From NCBI GenBank assembly GCA_963578605.1, contig CAUZEA010000010.1, positions 1 through 64,000 of the forward strand: a stretch of DNA of 64,000 bases, read 5' to 3'. Below are positions 16,662-26,721 of this stretch, in pieces; the first letter of the stretch is position 1; the number at the start of each line of letters is the position of its first letter. Position numbers and translations under genes: made by a program. Source of the stretch: JAKVCB01 sp963578605 (lineage in GTDB: Bacteria > Planctomycetota > Planctomycetia > Pirellulales > Lacipirellulaceae). The notes below the pieces were generated by a model. The model ran no database searches, was not told the DNA's origin, and saw nothing but the letters and a program-made list of their open reading frames with translations.

Positions 16662-19600
16662 CTAGGCAGCTTCCAGAATGCGGTGTTCACCAGCCCAGTC
16701 GATCCAGCGGGTAACCTCCTCAAGATCAGGCTGGGTACTACCACGCAGGATCCGCTCACCCCCGGTGGTGTCGCAGAACGGAGTGATCCAGTCGAGCAGG
16801 TCTTCCGGCTTCATTTGGGCAATTTGCTGAGGATCTGTCAGGTTGCAGCCAACCAGAATCTGTGCGCTGCGATCTTGCAGTCCCGGAACCTGGCACATCA
16901 GTCGGGCCTGTTGCTGCCAGCTGGCCAGTTTGTTGGCTTTGAGGTGGCGGGCGTTGAGTTGACGGGCAATTTTAACAGGATCGGCGTTCAAGAAATCGGT
17001 GACTCGCTTGATTCCAATCGCCTCGAAGCGACCGGCAGTCTTCGGGCCGATCGAAGGTGCCTGTTCGATAAGGCTTGTCATTTCGAGATGAAAGTCGGGG
17101 GATTTCTGAGAACTGGTTTTACGAGGGGCAGTAGTTTGAGAAGGGGCAGTAGTTTGGGAAGGGGTGCCGGTTTGGGAATCGTGTGCTTTGGGAGAGGTAG
17201 GGCCTTTGCGATTCTTTCGCGGTAAACGTTTACCCTTTTTAGCCGAGGTGTCATTTTCACGCCGGTCACGCCAGCGTTGCCCAACGACACTGTTTTGCCA
17301 CCGCCCGCGGTACTTCACCGCTCCTTGAATCCATTGGTGGGCCAATTCGCGATGGAAGTCCAACCCGCGGTCAACCAATCGCTTTCCGCGCTTGCTATTC
17401 AAGAAGGGTTCGATGCGGTGGAGAAGTGAATTGGCTTCCAAATCGACAAAGTGATCTGGTGAGTTCGCGCCAATACCGGTCATAAGCTGCGCATCATTGA
17501 GCGTGACGTTGGGAATAAAGCACATCAACACTTGATGCGTTTGCCAAAGCCGAACAATGTTGGTGGTGATGCCTTCCATGGCAAGCTCGCCAGCAATCTC
17601 CGCCGGTTCGGCTCCGATCAAATCGCCAACGGTACAAATGCCAATCGCGGCAAAGGCACTGCCGGTCTTGCGCCCCAGGGCGGGAAACCTCGAGATTGGA
17701 TGGTCGATCCCGAGTAGGAAACCTGGTTCGTCCGCAAACCTGTCCTCGGCCTTTGGACTCGCTGAGTCAAGCAATGGTTTTTCGTTCGGAAGCAATTCGA
17801 CGTCGGTGTCCGAGGCACAGTGCAACTGCCGCATTTCAACCACAGTTTGACCAGCTGAGCGGAATCGCTCAACGGCGTCAGCCCGACCGGTAAACACCAG
17901 GACCTGGTTGCCTGCACGCGCGAAATCGTCCAAGACGCTGGCCGTGGCAACGGCCTGGTGTTCATTCATGCGGGCAAAAGGTTCATCCAAAACAAGCGGA
18001 AGTTGAACACCCTGATTTCGTTGGGCAGTGATCAGGGAGAGAATCAGGCTGAGGTAAATGAGGTCTTGCTCGGCCGGCTCTAGGGTGTCGATCGACAACC
18101 GGTGATTCTCCTGCGAGATGACGGTCACTTGTCCTGTCTGCTGATCGATTTGGAGTTGGCGGAATCGACCCGACGAGAACTGCGCAAGATAGTCGGATGC
18201 CTTGGGCTGCTGCGGGGTTTCTTGCTGAACGGCCGGTTCGCTGCCTGCTTGCGCAAACTGTTGGTGCAACTTGACTTGAATGGCCGCTAGTTCCGAACAG
18301 ACTTGTTCCAGGGGAACACCTGAGAGCAGGGCGACGTGGTCTTTTGCGATCTGGATTCGCTGGCGCTCAGTGGATTTGCGGGCTTCTTGTTGTCGGGCGA
18401 GCCGCTGGCGAAGTTCCGCCCGCCCTTGCTCCAGCTGCTTCCGGGTGATCTCGAGTTGATCTTGTGGAACGTTTTCCGGGTTGCCGACGGGGACTATTGT
18501 AGCTTGCGCCGATTCACGTGGCCGTTGGCGGCGGGTGGGACGATCCGGCCGTATTAAAGATTGTCGCCGGTCGAGCAAGACCTGAAGCTGGTCTCGAATT
18601 TCGACTCGCGACTTTGCCAGTTGCTTGACCTCGCCAGAGAGTTCCTGGTGCGTGAGTGCCCGCTCCTGATCGCAGATCGACTGGTCGAGATGCGCGATTT
18701 GCCTGTCCAGCGCTTCGACAAGCGGACGCAACCGAGGGTGTGCCTCCCGGCAAACACAAACCTCGGACTCGGCCGAACGGGCCAGTTTTGCCAATTCACC
18801 ATTCAGGTCGGTTGCCAGGTGCTGTAGGACACCCAGGTGAGTCCGCTGGTCCGCCAGAGAAACCCACACCGCAGCATCATCGGGCTGCGTCTGGGCCAGG
18901 CGGTCACGGATGGAACTTTCGCGCTCGCCCATGTTGGCCAACGTCGAACGCCAAAGCTGTATTTGCGAATCCAATTCTTCAAGTTTTTGGTCAAAATCGA
19001 CTGGTACCGCATCCGTTTGCCGCTGCTCGAGGAGCGTTTCTAACCGATCGTACCGTAACCGGGCTTCGACCTCGGCGAGGGCAACGTCGACGGCTTGGAG
19101 TTGGCGGTTGAGTTCCGCTATCTCGGCAACTTGCTTTTTCTGCAGGGAGTCGAGTTCCTGCAACTGCCCGTCAAGTTCATGACTGCGGTGCCGTTCCTCG
19201 GCAACGCGGACTTGAAGTTCCCTGGCCAACTCGTCCCGGCGCTTTAGCAGTTCGGCATAATCGGGCGTGTGAGCTGAGGAGCTGGTCTCGCCAGCCCATT
19301 CGCCGACCGCAGGCGCCGAAGCGCGGAAGTGTTCGGCGAATTGTTCCGACAGCAGCTGTTGAAGACCTCGCTCCGAAGCAACGTCAACCGCGTAGATCTC
19401 CGATAAAACCACGGAAGAAATTCCGGAGAGAAGGTTTTGTACCGTTTTTGCATCGAGTCGTGCCCCGTCCAGAGAAGAAACCGTGAGCCTCCCAGGTGGG
19501 GCAACATCGTTGTAGCGACGCAGGCGGTAGCGGTCTCCCTGGTCGTCAACAATTAATTCGCCTTCTGGTTGCGTCGGGTATCTGTCGCGAGGGGCGGTTC

Positions 19601-19766
19601 CAGAGCCGGGGACCTTGCCGTACAGCACGTGGGCCAGAAGACCAGCGATGGTCGATTTGCCACTTGCGCTGGGCCCCAAAAAGGCAGTTAAATGGTTGCT
19701 GAGATCACGGGCACGAACGTCGGGCCAAATTCCGTTTCCATCCAGGGCAAATTCAAGAATGCGCAT
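16662..19766 (-). CDS. SMC/YhaN-like coiled-coil ATPase fused to two helix-hairpin-helix DUF4332-like domains
   Basis: 1034 residues. Residues 1-160 are an ABC-type ATPase N-lobe with Walker A GPSASGKST (31-39). About 165-500 is coiled coil broken near 300-340. The C-lobe follows: LEPAEQDLIYLSLILSL (562-578) stands where SMC proteins have the LSGG signature, then Walker B LPLVLDEPF (589-597) and a switch region FTGR instead of the usual histidine. Residues about 688-810 and 898-1030 are two homologous domains (FPALGRKTGSAFAAIGI; APSIGPKTAGRFEAIGI; each with WQ, LMC and a final I-PF) resembling DUF4332 helix-hairpin-helix modules. A basic linker with a SQTTAP repeat (about 860-885) joins them. 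Likely a DNA-associated ATPase; no nuclease neighbour. Confidence 0.8.
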   Translation of the reverse strand: MRILEFALDGNGIWPDVRARDLSNHLTAFLGPSASGKSTIAGLLAHVLYGKVPGSGTAPRDRYPTQPEGELIVDDQGDRYRLRRYNDVAPPGRLTVSSLDGARLDAKTVQNLLSGISSVVLSEIYAVDVASERGLQQLLSEQFAEHFRASAPAVGEWAGETSSSAHTPDYAELLKRRDELARELQVRVAEERHRSHELDGQLQELDSLQKKQVAEIAELNRQLQAVDVALAEVEARLRYDRLETLLEQRQTDAVPVDFDQKLEELDSQIQLWRSTLANMGERESSIRDRLAQTQPDDAAVWVSLADQRTHLGVLQHLATDLNGELAKLARSAESEVCVCREAHPRLRPLVEALDRQIAHLDQSICDQERALTHQELSGEVKQLAKSRVEIRDQLQVLLDRRQSLIRPDRPTRRQRPRESAQATIVPVGNPENVPQDQLEITRKQLEQGRAELRQRLARQQEARKSTERQRIQIAKDHVALLSGVPLEQVCSELAAIQVKLHQQFAQAGSEPAVQQETPQQPKASDYLAQFSSGRFRQLQIDQQTGQVTVISQENHRLSIDTLEPAEQDLIYLSLILSLITAQRNQGVQLPLVLDEPFARMNEHQAVATASVLDDFARAGNQVLVFTGRADAVERFRSAGQTVVEMRQLHCASDTDVELLPNEKPLLDSASPKAEDRFADEPGFLLGIDHPISRFPALGRKTGSAFAAIGICTVGDLIGAEPAEIAGELAMEGITTNIVRLWQTHQVLMCFIPNVTLNDAQLMTGIGANSPDHFVDLEANSLLHRIEPFLNSKRGKRLVDRGLDFHRELAHQWIQGAVKYRGRWQNSVVGQRWRDRRENDTSAKKGKRLPRKNRKGPTSPKAHDSQTGTPSQTTAPSQTTAPRKTSSQKSPDFHLEMTSLIEQAPSIGPKTAGRFEAIGIKRVTDFLNADPVKIARQLNARHLKANKLASWQQQARLMCQVPGLQDRSAQILVGCNLTDPQQIAQMKPEDLLDWITPFCDTTGGERILRGSTQPDLEEVTRWIDWAGEHRILEAA
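17125..17178. repeat. Three 18-nt tandem units inside the ATPase gene
   Basis: Two near-identical units (ggggcagtagtttgagaa, 17125-17142 and 17143-17160) and a diverged third (17161-17178). Eighteen bases keep the frame, giving the six-residue repeat SQTTAP in the linker between the two DUF4332-like domains. Confidence 0.9.
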
Positions 19767-19934
19767 CCAAAACGTCCTTGCTTCGTTGCAAAACCGAGCC
19801 GAGGTGCGACTTGGACAAGCGCCAAGTGCCCTATAAATGTGCGGAAAATCTAGCGAAAAAACGGGTTTTTAGCAATGCCGATTGGGAGTGCTGGCATCAT
19901 GCGGTAGGCCATCCGTCGACTGCGGAATGCCACG

Positions 19935-20828
19935 CTAACGAGCTTCTTTGGACCGATACATTGCCCGATCTGCTGCGGCAATCAGTTCTGTGGGAGTTGT
20001 GCGATCTCCAGCCTGGCCCCACGCGGTACCGACGCTCGCGGAAATCAAGGTTGTGGACCCGTCTGGTCGTAGAACCGGTTGCCCGATGACCGTTTGAATA
20101 CGTTCGGCAACCGCTTGAACGTCGCTCACGTTAGCCACGTGTTCCAGCAGGACAATGAACTCGTCGCCACCAAAACGCACAAGAATATCTTCGTCGCGCA
20201 GGCAGCTGCGTAACCGCACGGCAGCTTCTGCAAGAACCTTGTCGCCAACCAAGTGCCCCCAACAATCGTTAATCATCTTGAAGTTGTCCAAATCTACGAA
20301 CAGAATCGCAAACTGGTGGCTACTGTGACTTTCCCCATCGAGCAAAACCTCAAGGCGGTCTAAAAGTTGGTTGCGGTTCCCAAGTCCAGTAAGCGGGTCG
20401 CGACAAGCAATAGCCTCTAACCACCGGCAACGACTTTGCCAGTCAACACCGGCATGTTGGAGGACGATACCAATGGCTATTTTTCCGTCACACTCAACCC
20501 GACGCAGCGCCGCGTTCCAACGTGTTACCATGCTATCTGCCGACGTGAAGAAGACCGGCAGTTCTGCTTCCGCCAGTTCACCAGCTGCAAGCGTCGACAG
20601 CAGGCTCCGTGCCTCGGGAGTAGCAAGATCGGGAAAGACCGATTGCAGCGTGTTTTGTCCGTCTGCGGAGCAAGACTTCCCATACCATTGTTGGGCAGCG
20701 GGATTCGTTCTCTGGAGCCTGCCGGTCGTTGGCTCGACGACCAGTACCGGTTCGCGACAGAGATTCAGCAAGTCGCTAAACGGTTGTGGAGGGTGGGGAT
20801 CAACGGGCATAGCCAAAGTTTTGAGCAC
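19935..20828 (-). CDS. PAS-GGDEF diguanylate cyclase
   Basis: 297 residues. Residues about 20-125 look like a PAS sensor domain (EPVLVVEPTTGRLQRTNPAA, then a core ending in AIGIVLQHAG). A short helix with CRDPLTGLGNRNQL introduces the GGDEF domain, with FVDLDNFKMINDCWGH and the intact active site RFGGDEF near 217-223. RDED five residues before GGDEF matches the RxxD inhibitory site. It should make cyclic-di-GMP, with product inhibition, in response to an unknown PAS signal. No membrane segment, so cytoplasmic. It follows the ATPase gene on the same strand 168 bases upstream but need not be co-transcribed. Confidence 0.9.
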   Translation of the reverse strand: MLKTLAMPVDPHPPQPFSDLLNLCREPVLVVEPTTGRLQRTNPAAQQWYGKSCSADGQNTLQSVFPDLATPEARSLLSTLAAGELAEAELPVFFTSADSMVTRWNAALRRVECDGKIAIGIVLQHAGVDWQSRCRWLEAIACRDPLTGLGNRNQLLDRLEVLLDGESHSSHQFAILFVDLDNFKMINDCWGHLVGDKVLAEAAVRLRSCLRDEDILVRFGGDEFIVLLEHVANVSDVQAVAERIQTVIGQPVLRPDGSTTLISASVGTAWGQAGDRTTPTELIAAADRAMYRSKEAR

Positions 20829-21103
20829 CGCGACGGGTCGTCGCAGGAATAGTTCGAGAAGCCGAGATGTCTGTTTTCAAATCGTCGAACGGTTTCGGGT
20901 AAGCCGGTACTGCGGGGCGGTCTCCCGCGCTGCGGCATCAGGTTCTTTCAGGGAATGCGTGATCCGGCATTTCTGGTTATAATCAACAATTCTCGTGACC
21001 GCGGCCCGCTTAACCAGGCTCGATCCTCTTTGTTGAATTCTTCATGGCAAACGGATTGGCCGCTTTGAACGGGCAGACTCACTAAAATTCCACTTCGCAG
21101 TGC

Positions 21104-22468
21104 GTGGCAACCCCAGGTTTTAGCACACCAACAATGGTGCAGTATTCGTCGCCAAACGGGTCGGTCGCGGGACCGACCAGACAGTCGCGGTACCCACGGG
21201 CCACAACAGCCGGCCGCTCGTGGTTTTGGGCAATTACCGACCAGGGAATTGTAAGTCTTGCCGGTTTTATCGCGACGGTGATTATCGGCCGTTATTGCGC
21301 TCCGGAACAGCTGGGCATTTATAGTGTTGTTATCAGCGGTATATGGCTTTTGGGTGGATTGCTGAATGCACTCATTTGGGTCCCCTATACGTCTCGAGCT
21401 CCTCAGCTGAGTGGTAAGAGGCTGGCGCGCTACGCGGGTAGCGCCCTGTTGCATCTTACCGTACTGCTCGCAATTTGTATCGGTGGACTGGTTCTGACCG
21501 CGGTCATCGCTGAGATTTTGGGACAATTTTCGGTCATTGACGTTGAAGTTGCAAACACGATTTGCACTTTCGGCCTGACGTTGATGCCTGTTTTGATTTT
21601 GTTGATGCTTCGCACGCATTTGCGGCGGACCGCGATGGCCCATCTGGAAATGTGGCGTTTGTGGAAAATCGACATTCCGATCAGCGCGCTGCACATCGTG
21701 TTGCTGTTGCTGTTTGCCAGGTTGGGGGTATTGACGGCAAGCAGTGGAATCCTGGCCATGGCCATGGCCTGCTGCCTGTCGCTGGGCTGGTTGGTCTTGT
21801 TGTGGGATGACTTCCGTTTCGATTGGCGATCAGCCAGGTATTATTTGTTCTACAACTGGAGATTTGGAAGCTGGTTAGTGGGAGCCACGCTGGCATGGCT
21901 GCTGGCGCAGAATGCGTATCGGTGGCTGGTTTGGTCCCTGGACGGGTTGTCTGCCTTGGGAGAATTTTCCGCCGCTTTCTATATCGCCATGAGCGTTAGC
22001 CCACTTTTGCTTGCTATCGAAAACGTGACACGGGCCTTGGCAGCTAATCGGCTCGCCGAGGGACAGCAAGGCGAACTGCGACGAACCACGATCAAACTGA
22101 CGTTGATTTTGGCGTTAGTTTTCGGGGCGTTGTTAACCGCATTGGGCTTCTTTGGTGGTGAACTGGTCACAACAATTTACGGCGAGGATTATGCAGGGCA
22201 GCACACCGTCGTGGCAACGCTTTGCTTGGGGACATTCTTTTTCGCCCTCAACATCCCAGTCGATTCGGCCCTGTTGGCATTGCGGCGGGGACAAGTGGTT
22301 CTGGCTGCCTCGGTGACTCAATTGGTGCTGGGGGTCGGGATTGCCGCACCACTTATGCTATGGCTTGACACCGTTGCCATTGGCTATGCAATGGCGGTCA
22401 GTGGGTTTGGTGGGTTGATCGTGCGATGGTATTATTTTTGGCGCGACCAGCGGGACGTGTCAGCATAG
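21104..22468 (+). CDS. Polysaccharide biosynthesis / oligosaccharide flippase-like membrane protein
   Basis: 454 residues from a GTG, or about 444 from the ATG at 21134. About twelve to fourteen hydrophobic segments run through the protein, starting with WAITDQGIVSLAGFIATVII and ending near residue 440. This pattern, with APEQLGIYSVVISG in the first loops, fits the Wzx/MATE-like (MVF) flippase superfamily that moves lipid-linked sugars across the inner membrane. No glycosyltransferase gene is adjacent, so the lipid-linked substrate is unknown. The family call is confident, the substrate is not. Confidence 0.75.
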   Translation: MATPGFSTPTMVQYSSPNGSVAGPTRQSRYPRATTAGRSWFWAITDQGIVSLAGFIATVIIGRYCAPEQLGIYSVVISGIWLLGGLLNALIWVPYTSRAPQLSGKRLARYAGSALLHLTVLLAICIGGLVLTAVIAEILGQFSVIDVEVANTICTFGLTLMPVLILLMLRTHLRRTAMAHLEMWRLWKIDIPISALHIVLLLLFARLGVLTASSGILAMAMACCLSLGWLVLLWDDFRFDWRSARYYLFYNWRFGSWLVGATLAWLLAQNAYRWLVWSLDGLSALGEFSAAFYIAMSVSPLLLAIENVTRALAANRLAEGQQGELRRTTIKLTLILALVFGALLTALGFFGGELVTTIYGEDYAGQHTVVATLCLGTFFFALNIPVDSALLALRRGQVVLAASVTQLVLGVGIAAPLMLWLDTVAIGYAMAVSGFGGLIVRWYYFWRDQRDVSA

Positions 22469-22560
22469 CCCGCCGCGCTCGAGCTGGTGTTGCCTGTGGT
22501 CATGTGTTGCGATGAACCCGACAAAATGGCACCCATTGCCCTGCCTGCGATGGCGACCGC

Positions 22561-22597
22561 AAACACAAGCCCGGTGGACAAACACAAGCCCGGTGAC
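22561..22597. repeat. 19/18-nt tandem duplication between convergent genes
   Basis: aaacacaagcccggtggac at 22561-22579 is followed by a copy lacking one G at 22580-22597. It lies between the ends of the flippase and ApbE genes. Confidence 0.9.
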
Positions 22598-22608
22598 CAG
22601 GAACCTGG

Positions 22609-23685
22609 TTATGGGTTCGAGAGACGTTTTTTGAGTGGTGCCTGGGTGGCTTGTTTCCAGGCGGGCGTAACCCGTTCTTGAATGCCACTGCCCGAGCGCA
22701 CCAGAAAGAGTGCCGCGATATCGTTTTGGGTAGCCCAATCATATCCCTTTTCAGCGCCCATGACCAAAAGACCGGTTGAGAATGCGTCCGCATACAAGCA
22801 CGATTTGTGTAGCACCGAGACCGCTGCCAGGTTGTGCCCTACGGGTTGGCCTGTGTGAGGGTCAATGATGTGCGCGTAATGTTTGCCTTCGTGCACAAAG
22901 AAGTTGCGGTAATCCCCAGAGGTCGCCAACGCCGAATTTTCCAAGGGAACGATTGTATGCAGGCGTCGGTTTGCTTCAGGTGGGCTTTCGATTGCGATTT
23001 GCCAGAGGCGGTCACTGGCTGGTTTGCCACGGGTGACCACTTCGCCACCAATCTCGACAACAAAGTCATTCAAGCCGTGTTCTTTGAGAAGCTCGCCGAT
23101 CTGGTCCGTGGCAAATCCTTTGGCGATTGCCGAAAGGTCAACTTCAAGTCCACAGATTGCTTTCTTCAACGCTGGCGGATCGGCACGCACCGACAAGTGC
23201 TGCTGTCCAACCTGTGCTAATGCGCCGGTTATTGCGTTGTCATTGGGAAGTTCGATTTCAGTCGCGACCGCCACGCCACGGTCGGTCCCAAAATTCCAGA
23301 GACGAACGAGTGGCCCGACGGTTATGTCAAATGCACCGCCGGTCAACTCTCCCACTTCCAGGGCCCTGGTCACAAGCTCAGCAGTCGGTTGCGATACCTC
23401 GAACCATTCTCCACTTGCCGCTGCGTTGAATTGCATCACCTCCGAGGAGGAGATGTAGGTCGACATCTGCTCGTTAATTTCGGCCAGTCGATCAACGATC
23501 TCTTGCCGGAGGGATGCGACCGTTATTTTCGGAGGGAGCCGGTCGGTGATCTTGACGGTCCAACGCGTGCCCATGGTGGGGCCGGTGAGGGTAGTCGCGG
23601 TCGGACTGGCGTGGCACTGCGAGTGGGTGAGCAGCAGCACGATCCAGGCGAGATACCGTGTCTTTAATCGGACCCAGGTTCCCAT
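22609..23685 (-). CDS. apbE: FAD:protein FMN transferase
   Basis: 358 residues from the ATG at 23685, which gives a normal signal peptide (TRYLAWIVLLLTHSQCHA); the frame is open further upstream. The ApbE signatures are present: GPTMGTRWTVKI at the start, AEINEQMSTY, TGGAFDITVGPLVRLWNFG, and GLEVDLSAIAKGFATD, then HIIDPHTGQPV and the late SVLHKSCLYADAFSTGLLVMG. The enzyme attaches FMN covalently to threonine of flavoproteins such as NqrB/NqrC or RnfG and acts outside the membrane. No target gene is in the window. Confidence 0.92.
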   Translation of the reverse strand: MGTWVRLKTRYLAWIVLLLTHSQCHASPTATTLTGPTMGTRWTVKITDRLPPKITVASLRQEIVDRLAEINEQMSTYISSSEVMQFNAAASGEWFEVSQPTAELVTRALEVGELTGGAFDITVGPLVRLWNFGTDRGVAVATEIELPNDNAITGALAQVGQQHLSVRADPPALKKAICGLEVDLSAIAKGFATDQIGELLKEHGLNDFVVEIGGEVVTRGKPASDRLWQIAIESPPEANRRLHTIVPLENSALATSGDYRNFFVHEGKHYAHIIDPHTGQPVGHNLAAVSVLHKSCLYADAFSTGLLVMGAEKGYDWATQNDIAALFLVRSGSGIQERVTPAWKQATQAPLKKRLSNP

Positions 23686-23821
23686 CGGACTGGTTGACGC
23701 GTGTTGGCCGGTTGTCTGCCAAATGTGCGCCTTTGGTTGAAACCAGGCTACAAGGAGAAGTCGGCAGGTGACGACCAGCTTGTGGCAGCAGGCTTCAGAC
23801 GTCGGAAGTTGGGGTGGTCGG

Positions 23822-24052
23822 TTATCTATCGAAATCGTCGAAGCCAACATTTTCTTTCTCCACGCCAAGATCGTCGAGCAGTTTGAAGACGGCCTGATTC
23901 GTCATGGGCAGTCTGCCGACATCGTACTCAATGTTTGCAGGCCTGGGATGGCTGAAAAGGTCATTGTCGAGCAAGACCTGGTGCATAAAGCCCACACAGT
24001 CCGTTCCAAGGATCTTGTTCCAAGGATCTTTAGGTTGTGGTATGGAAACCAT
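23822..24052 (-). CDS. Small hypothetical protein
   Basis: 76 residues from the ATG at 24052. It has an acidic C-terminus (FKLLDDLGVEKENVGFDDFD) and amphipathic composition that look more coding than random. No family is recognised. The N-terminal part contains a 14-base tandem duplication (24003-24030), and a nested cluster of duplications (24062-24113) starts 10 bases upstream of the ATG. It lies upstream of apbE on the same strand. Treat as a candidate gene. Confidence 0.4.
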   Translation of the reverse strand: MVSIPQPKDPWNKILGTDCVGFMHQVLLDNDLFSHPRPANIEYDVGRLPMTNQAVFKLLDDLGVEKENVGFDDFDR

Positions 24053-24113
24053 TTTAGCATCGATATCTATGAGGAAGATATCTATGAGGAAGCGGGATCT
24101 ATGAGGAAGCGGG
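24003..24113. repeat. Cluster of nested short tandem duplications
   Basis: gttccaaggatctt occurs twice in tandem (24003-24016, 24017-24030). Upstream, gatatctatgaggaa is repeated at 24062-24076 and 24077-24091, and overlapping it atctatgaggaagcggg is repeated at 24080-24096 and 24097-24113. The second set shares sequence with the first, so they arose in steps. Confidence 0.92.
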
Positions 24114-24436
24114 TTGGAAAGGGTGACGTTGTTGCCCAAAAGGGGGGTGGTTTGCACCCGACAGCCGTCGTTGGTCGACCGGTCCGGCCGACCAACGGGA
24201 CCGCAGGAGTACGCAAACGTGCTGCGACGGGAAATTGTGGGTCTTTTCACAAATTGAACGGGTGGTCACACCAGGCCGTTTCCGTTGTCTGTCGGTGGCG
24301 AATCGACCGCAGACTGCTGCGGACCAATTCAGGTCAGCTACTAGTATCGGGAGCCATTCTCGCGTAGCATCGCAACACAAACTGGCGCAGCATCGCCGGT
24401 TCATCTCGATTCGTGTATCTATTGGTAGCCCCCGTC
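24053..24436. other. Intergenic region upstream of sucC
   Basis: 384 bases between the small minus-strand candidate gene and sucC. It holds the second part of the duplication cluster and should contain the sucCD promoter, which I could not locate with confidence. No RNA gene seen. Confidence 0.4.
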
Positions 24437-25627
24437 ATGAAAATCCACGAGTTTCAGGCCAAAGAACTTTTTCGCGATGCCGGCGTGGCGGTTCCCGAAG
24501 GGATTGTTGTTCAATCCTCTGCCGAGGCCTCTGCGGCTTTCGACAAGCTGGCTGGCCCGCTAGCTGTGGTAAAAGCCCAAATCCACGCAGGCGGGCGCGG
24601 CAAAGGGTCCTTTAAAGCCAATCCCCAGCAGCATGGCGTACAGCTTGTCAAAACCGCTGCCGAGGCTGGAACGGTTGCCGAGGCAATGCTTCAAGATGCA
24701 TTGGTGACGGTCCAGACCGGCCCGCAAGGTAAGGTTGTCAATCACGTGTTTGTAGAGGCGGGTTGTGACATCGACCGCGAACTTTATCTCGGCATCGTGA
24801 TTGATCGGGCGGAGGGGTTGCCTGTCGTGATGGCTTCGACCGAGGGGGGTATGAACATTGAAGACGTTGCAGCCCAAGCCCCTGAACTCATTCACAAAGA
24901 ATGGTTTCACCCGGATGCCGGCATTCAGAGCTTTCAGGTACGCAAGCTTTGCAAGAAACTCAACATCGCTGGTAAGACGGCCCGCTCGGCAGATCATTTT
25001 TTAAAAGCGCTATGCGGGTTGTTCGTCGACTACGATTGCAGCCTGGTAGAGATCAATCCGCTTGTGGTTACCGGCGCTGGGGAATTGATTGCTCTGGATG
25101 CGAAAATCAACTTTGATGACAGCGGCCTGTTCCGATATCCGGCTATCGGGGAACTCCGTGACATCTCGGAAGAAGATCCCGCTGAGGTGCGGGCTGGTGA
25201 GGCAGGGCTCAGCTACGTTCAACTTGAGGGCAGCATCGGGTGCCTGGTCAACGGCGCTGGTCTGGCGATGAGCACGATGGACCTGATCAAGCTGCACGGT
25301 GGTGAACCGGCTAATTTTCTCGATGTGGGTGGGGGAGCCAACACCGAGCAAGTGACCGAGGCCTTTCGCATCCTGCTGGCCGACAAAAATGTCAAGGCAG
25401 TGCTCGTGAACATCTTCGGTGGCATCATGCAATGCACGACGATTGCCACCGCGATTGTTGAATCTTACAAGCAGGTTGGATTTCAGGTGCCACTGGTTGT
25501 GCGACTGGAAGGAACGGAAGTCAAGGAAGGCCGAAAGATTCTGGACGAGAGTGATGTCGATATTATCACCGCCGACGACCTGACTGATGCTGCCCAAAAA
25601 GTCGTGCAGGCCGCCGGCCGAGCGTAG
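24437..25627 (+). CDS. sucC: Succinyl-CoA synthetase (ADP/GDP-forming) subunit beta
   Basis: 396 residues from the ATG at 24437 ([12 protein letters not shown], the usual start of SucC). An ATP-grasp domain carries [14 protein letters not shown] (about 46-59) and [12 protein letters not shown]; the C-terminal ligase domain carries [29 protein letters not shown] and NIFGGIMQC. With SucD it interconverts succinyl-CoA and succinate with substrate-level phosphorylation in the TCA cycle. sucD follows 123 bases downstream. Length is normal for the family. Confidence 0.97.
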   Translation: MKIHEFQAKELFRDAGVAVPEGIVVQSSAEASAAFDKLAGPLAVVKAQIHAGGRGKGSFKANPQQHGVQLVKTAAEAGTVAEAMLQDALVTVQTGPQGKVVNHVFVEAGCDIDRELYLGIVIDRAEGLPVVMASTEGGMNIEDVAAQAPELIHKEWFHPDAGIQSFQVRKLCKKLNIAGKTARSADHFLKALCGLFVDYDCSLVEINPLVVTGAGELIALDAKINFDDSGLFRYPAIGELRDISEEDPAEVRAGEAGLSYVQLEGSIGCLVNGAGLAMSTMDLIKLHGGEPANFLDVGGGANTEQVTEAFRILLADKNVKAVLVNIFGGIMQCTTIATAIVESYKQVGFQVPLVVRLEGTEVKEGRKILDESDVDIITADDLTDAAQKVVQAAGRA

Positions 25628-25750
25628 TGTGTATTCCGTAACCTGGTACTGCCGAGGCCCAATGCTTGAGGCAGGGATCGCCGCCAACTGCGGGCTGCTG
25701 GCGGCGGCAGCTGCCCCCACAACCACCGCTTTGCCCCCCCTGGTTTTCTT

Positions 25751-26647
25751 ATGAGTATTCTGATTTCGAAGTCGACCCGTGTTGTCTGCCAGGGAATTAC
25801 CGGTAAAACAGGCGAGTTTCACAGCAGGAACTGTCAGGAATATGGGACGCAACTCGTGGCGGGGGTGACTCCTGGAAAAGGGGGCCAGGACGTTCTGGGC
25901 GTGCCGGTTTACGACACCGTGTGGGAAGCTGTTGAGCAGCAGGGGGCGAATGCCTCGATGATCTTTGTCCCACCCGCATTTACCGCAGATGCAATTCTCG
26001 AAGCGGTCGATGCGGGTATCGAAGTGGTGGTTGCCATCACCGAGGGAGTACCCGTTCTCGACATGGTGCGGGTTTATGATCAGATCCAACAGATCAATGC
26101 CGAGACCGATCGGCAGGTGCACCTGATTGGGCCGAATTGCCCCGGGGTCATCACGCCGGGTGAGTGCAAAATCGGAATTATGCCTGGCTACATTCACCAG
26201 CCCGGGACCGTTGGGGTGATGAGTCGCAGTGGCACGCTGACGTACGAGGCAGTGTGGCAGTTGTCGAGTTTAGGGTTGGGGCAGTCGACCTGTGTCGGGC
26301 TGGGTGGCGATCCCATTGTGGGGATGTCTTTCATCGATCTCTTGAAGCTGTACCAGGCCGACGACCACACTGAAGCGATCCTGATGATCGGTGAAATTGG
26401 TGGCACGGCCGAGGAACAGGCAGCTGCATTTGTCGCCGAGCATGTGACCAAGCCGGTGGCTGCCTTTATTGCCGGGCGGACGGCTCCCAAGGGCAAGCGG
26501 ATGGGGCATGCCGGGGCCATCATCTCGGGTGGCAAAGGGACGGCAACCGAGAAAATCGCGGCCCTCGAGGCCGCCCGTATCGAGGTCGCTCAAAGTCCTG
26601 CCGATATGGGTGGGGCACTCCAACGTGCCATCGCGCAACACAAGTGA
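25751..26647 (+). CDS. sucD: Succinyl-CoA synthetase subunit alpha
   Basis: 298 residues. It starts with the CoA-binding domain ([21 protein letters not shown]) and has [20 protein letters not shown] and [29 protein letters not shown] holds the phosphohistidine near residue 253. It pairs with the beta subunit just upstream; the two form one enzyme and very likely one operon. Confidence 0.97.
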   Translation: MSILISKSTRVVCQGITGKTGEFHSRNCQEYGTQLVAGVTPGKGGQDVLGVPVYDTVWEAVEQQGANASMIFVPPAFTADAILEAVDAGIEVVVAITEGVPVLDMVRVYDQIQQINAETDRQVHLIGPNCPGVITPGECKIGIMPGYIHQPGTVGVMSRSGTLTYEAVWQLSSLGLGQSTCVGLGGDPIVGMSFIDLLKLYQADDHTEAILMIGEIGGTAEEQAAAFVAEHVTKPVAAFIAGRTAPKGKRMGHAGAIISGGKGTATEKIAALEAARIEVAQSPADMGGALQRAIAQHK

Positions 26648-26721
26648 TGTCGGCTGCAGCCCTGGATCGCGAATCGCCCCAATCGCAGCTTGTCGGTTAC
26701 GCCGCGCCGAAGTCGACCTGT

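Noticed and set aside
16662..19766. Zinc-hook (CxxC) of a Rad50/SbcC protein in the coiled coil
   Set aside because: Only a Cys-Val-Cys (337-339) is present in the middle of the coiled coil, not CxxC, so no hook is claimed.
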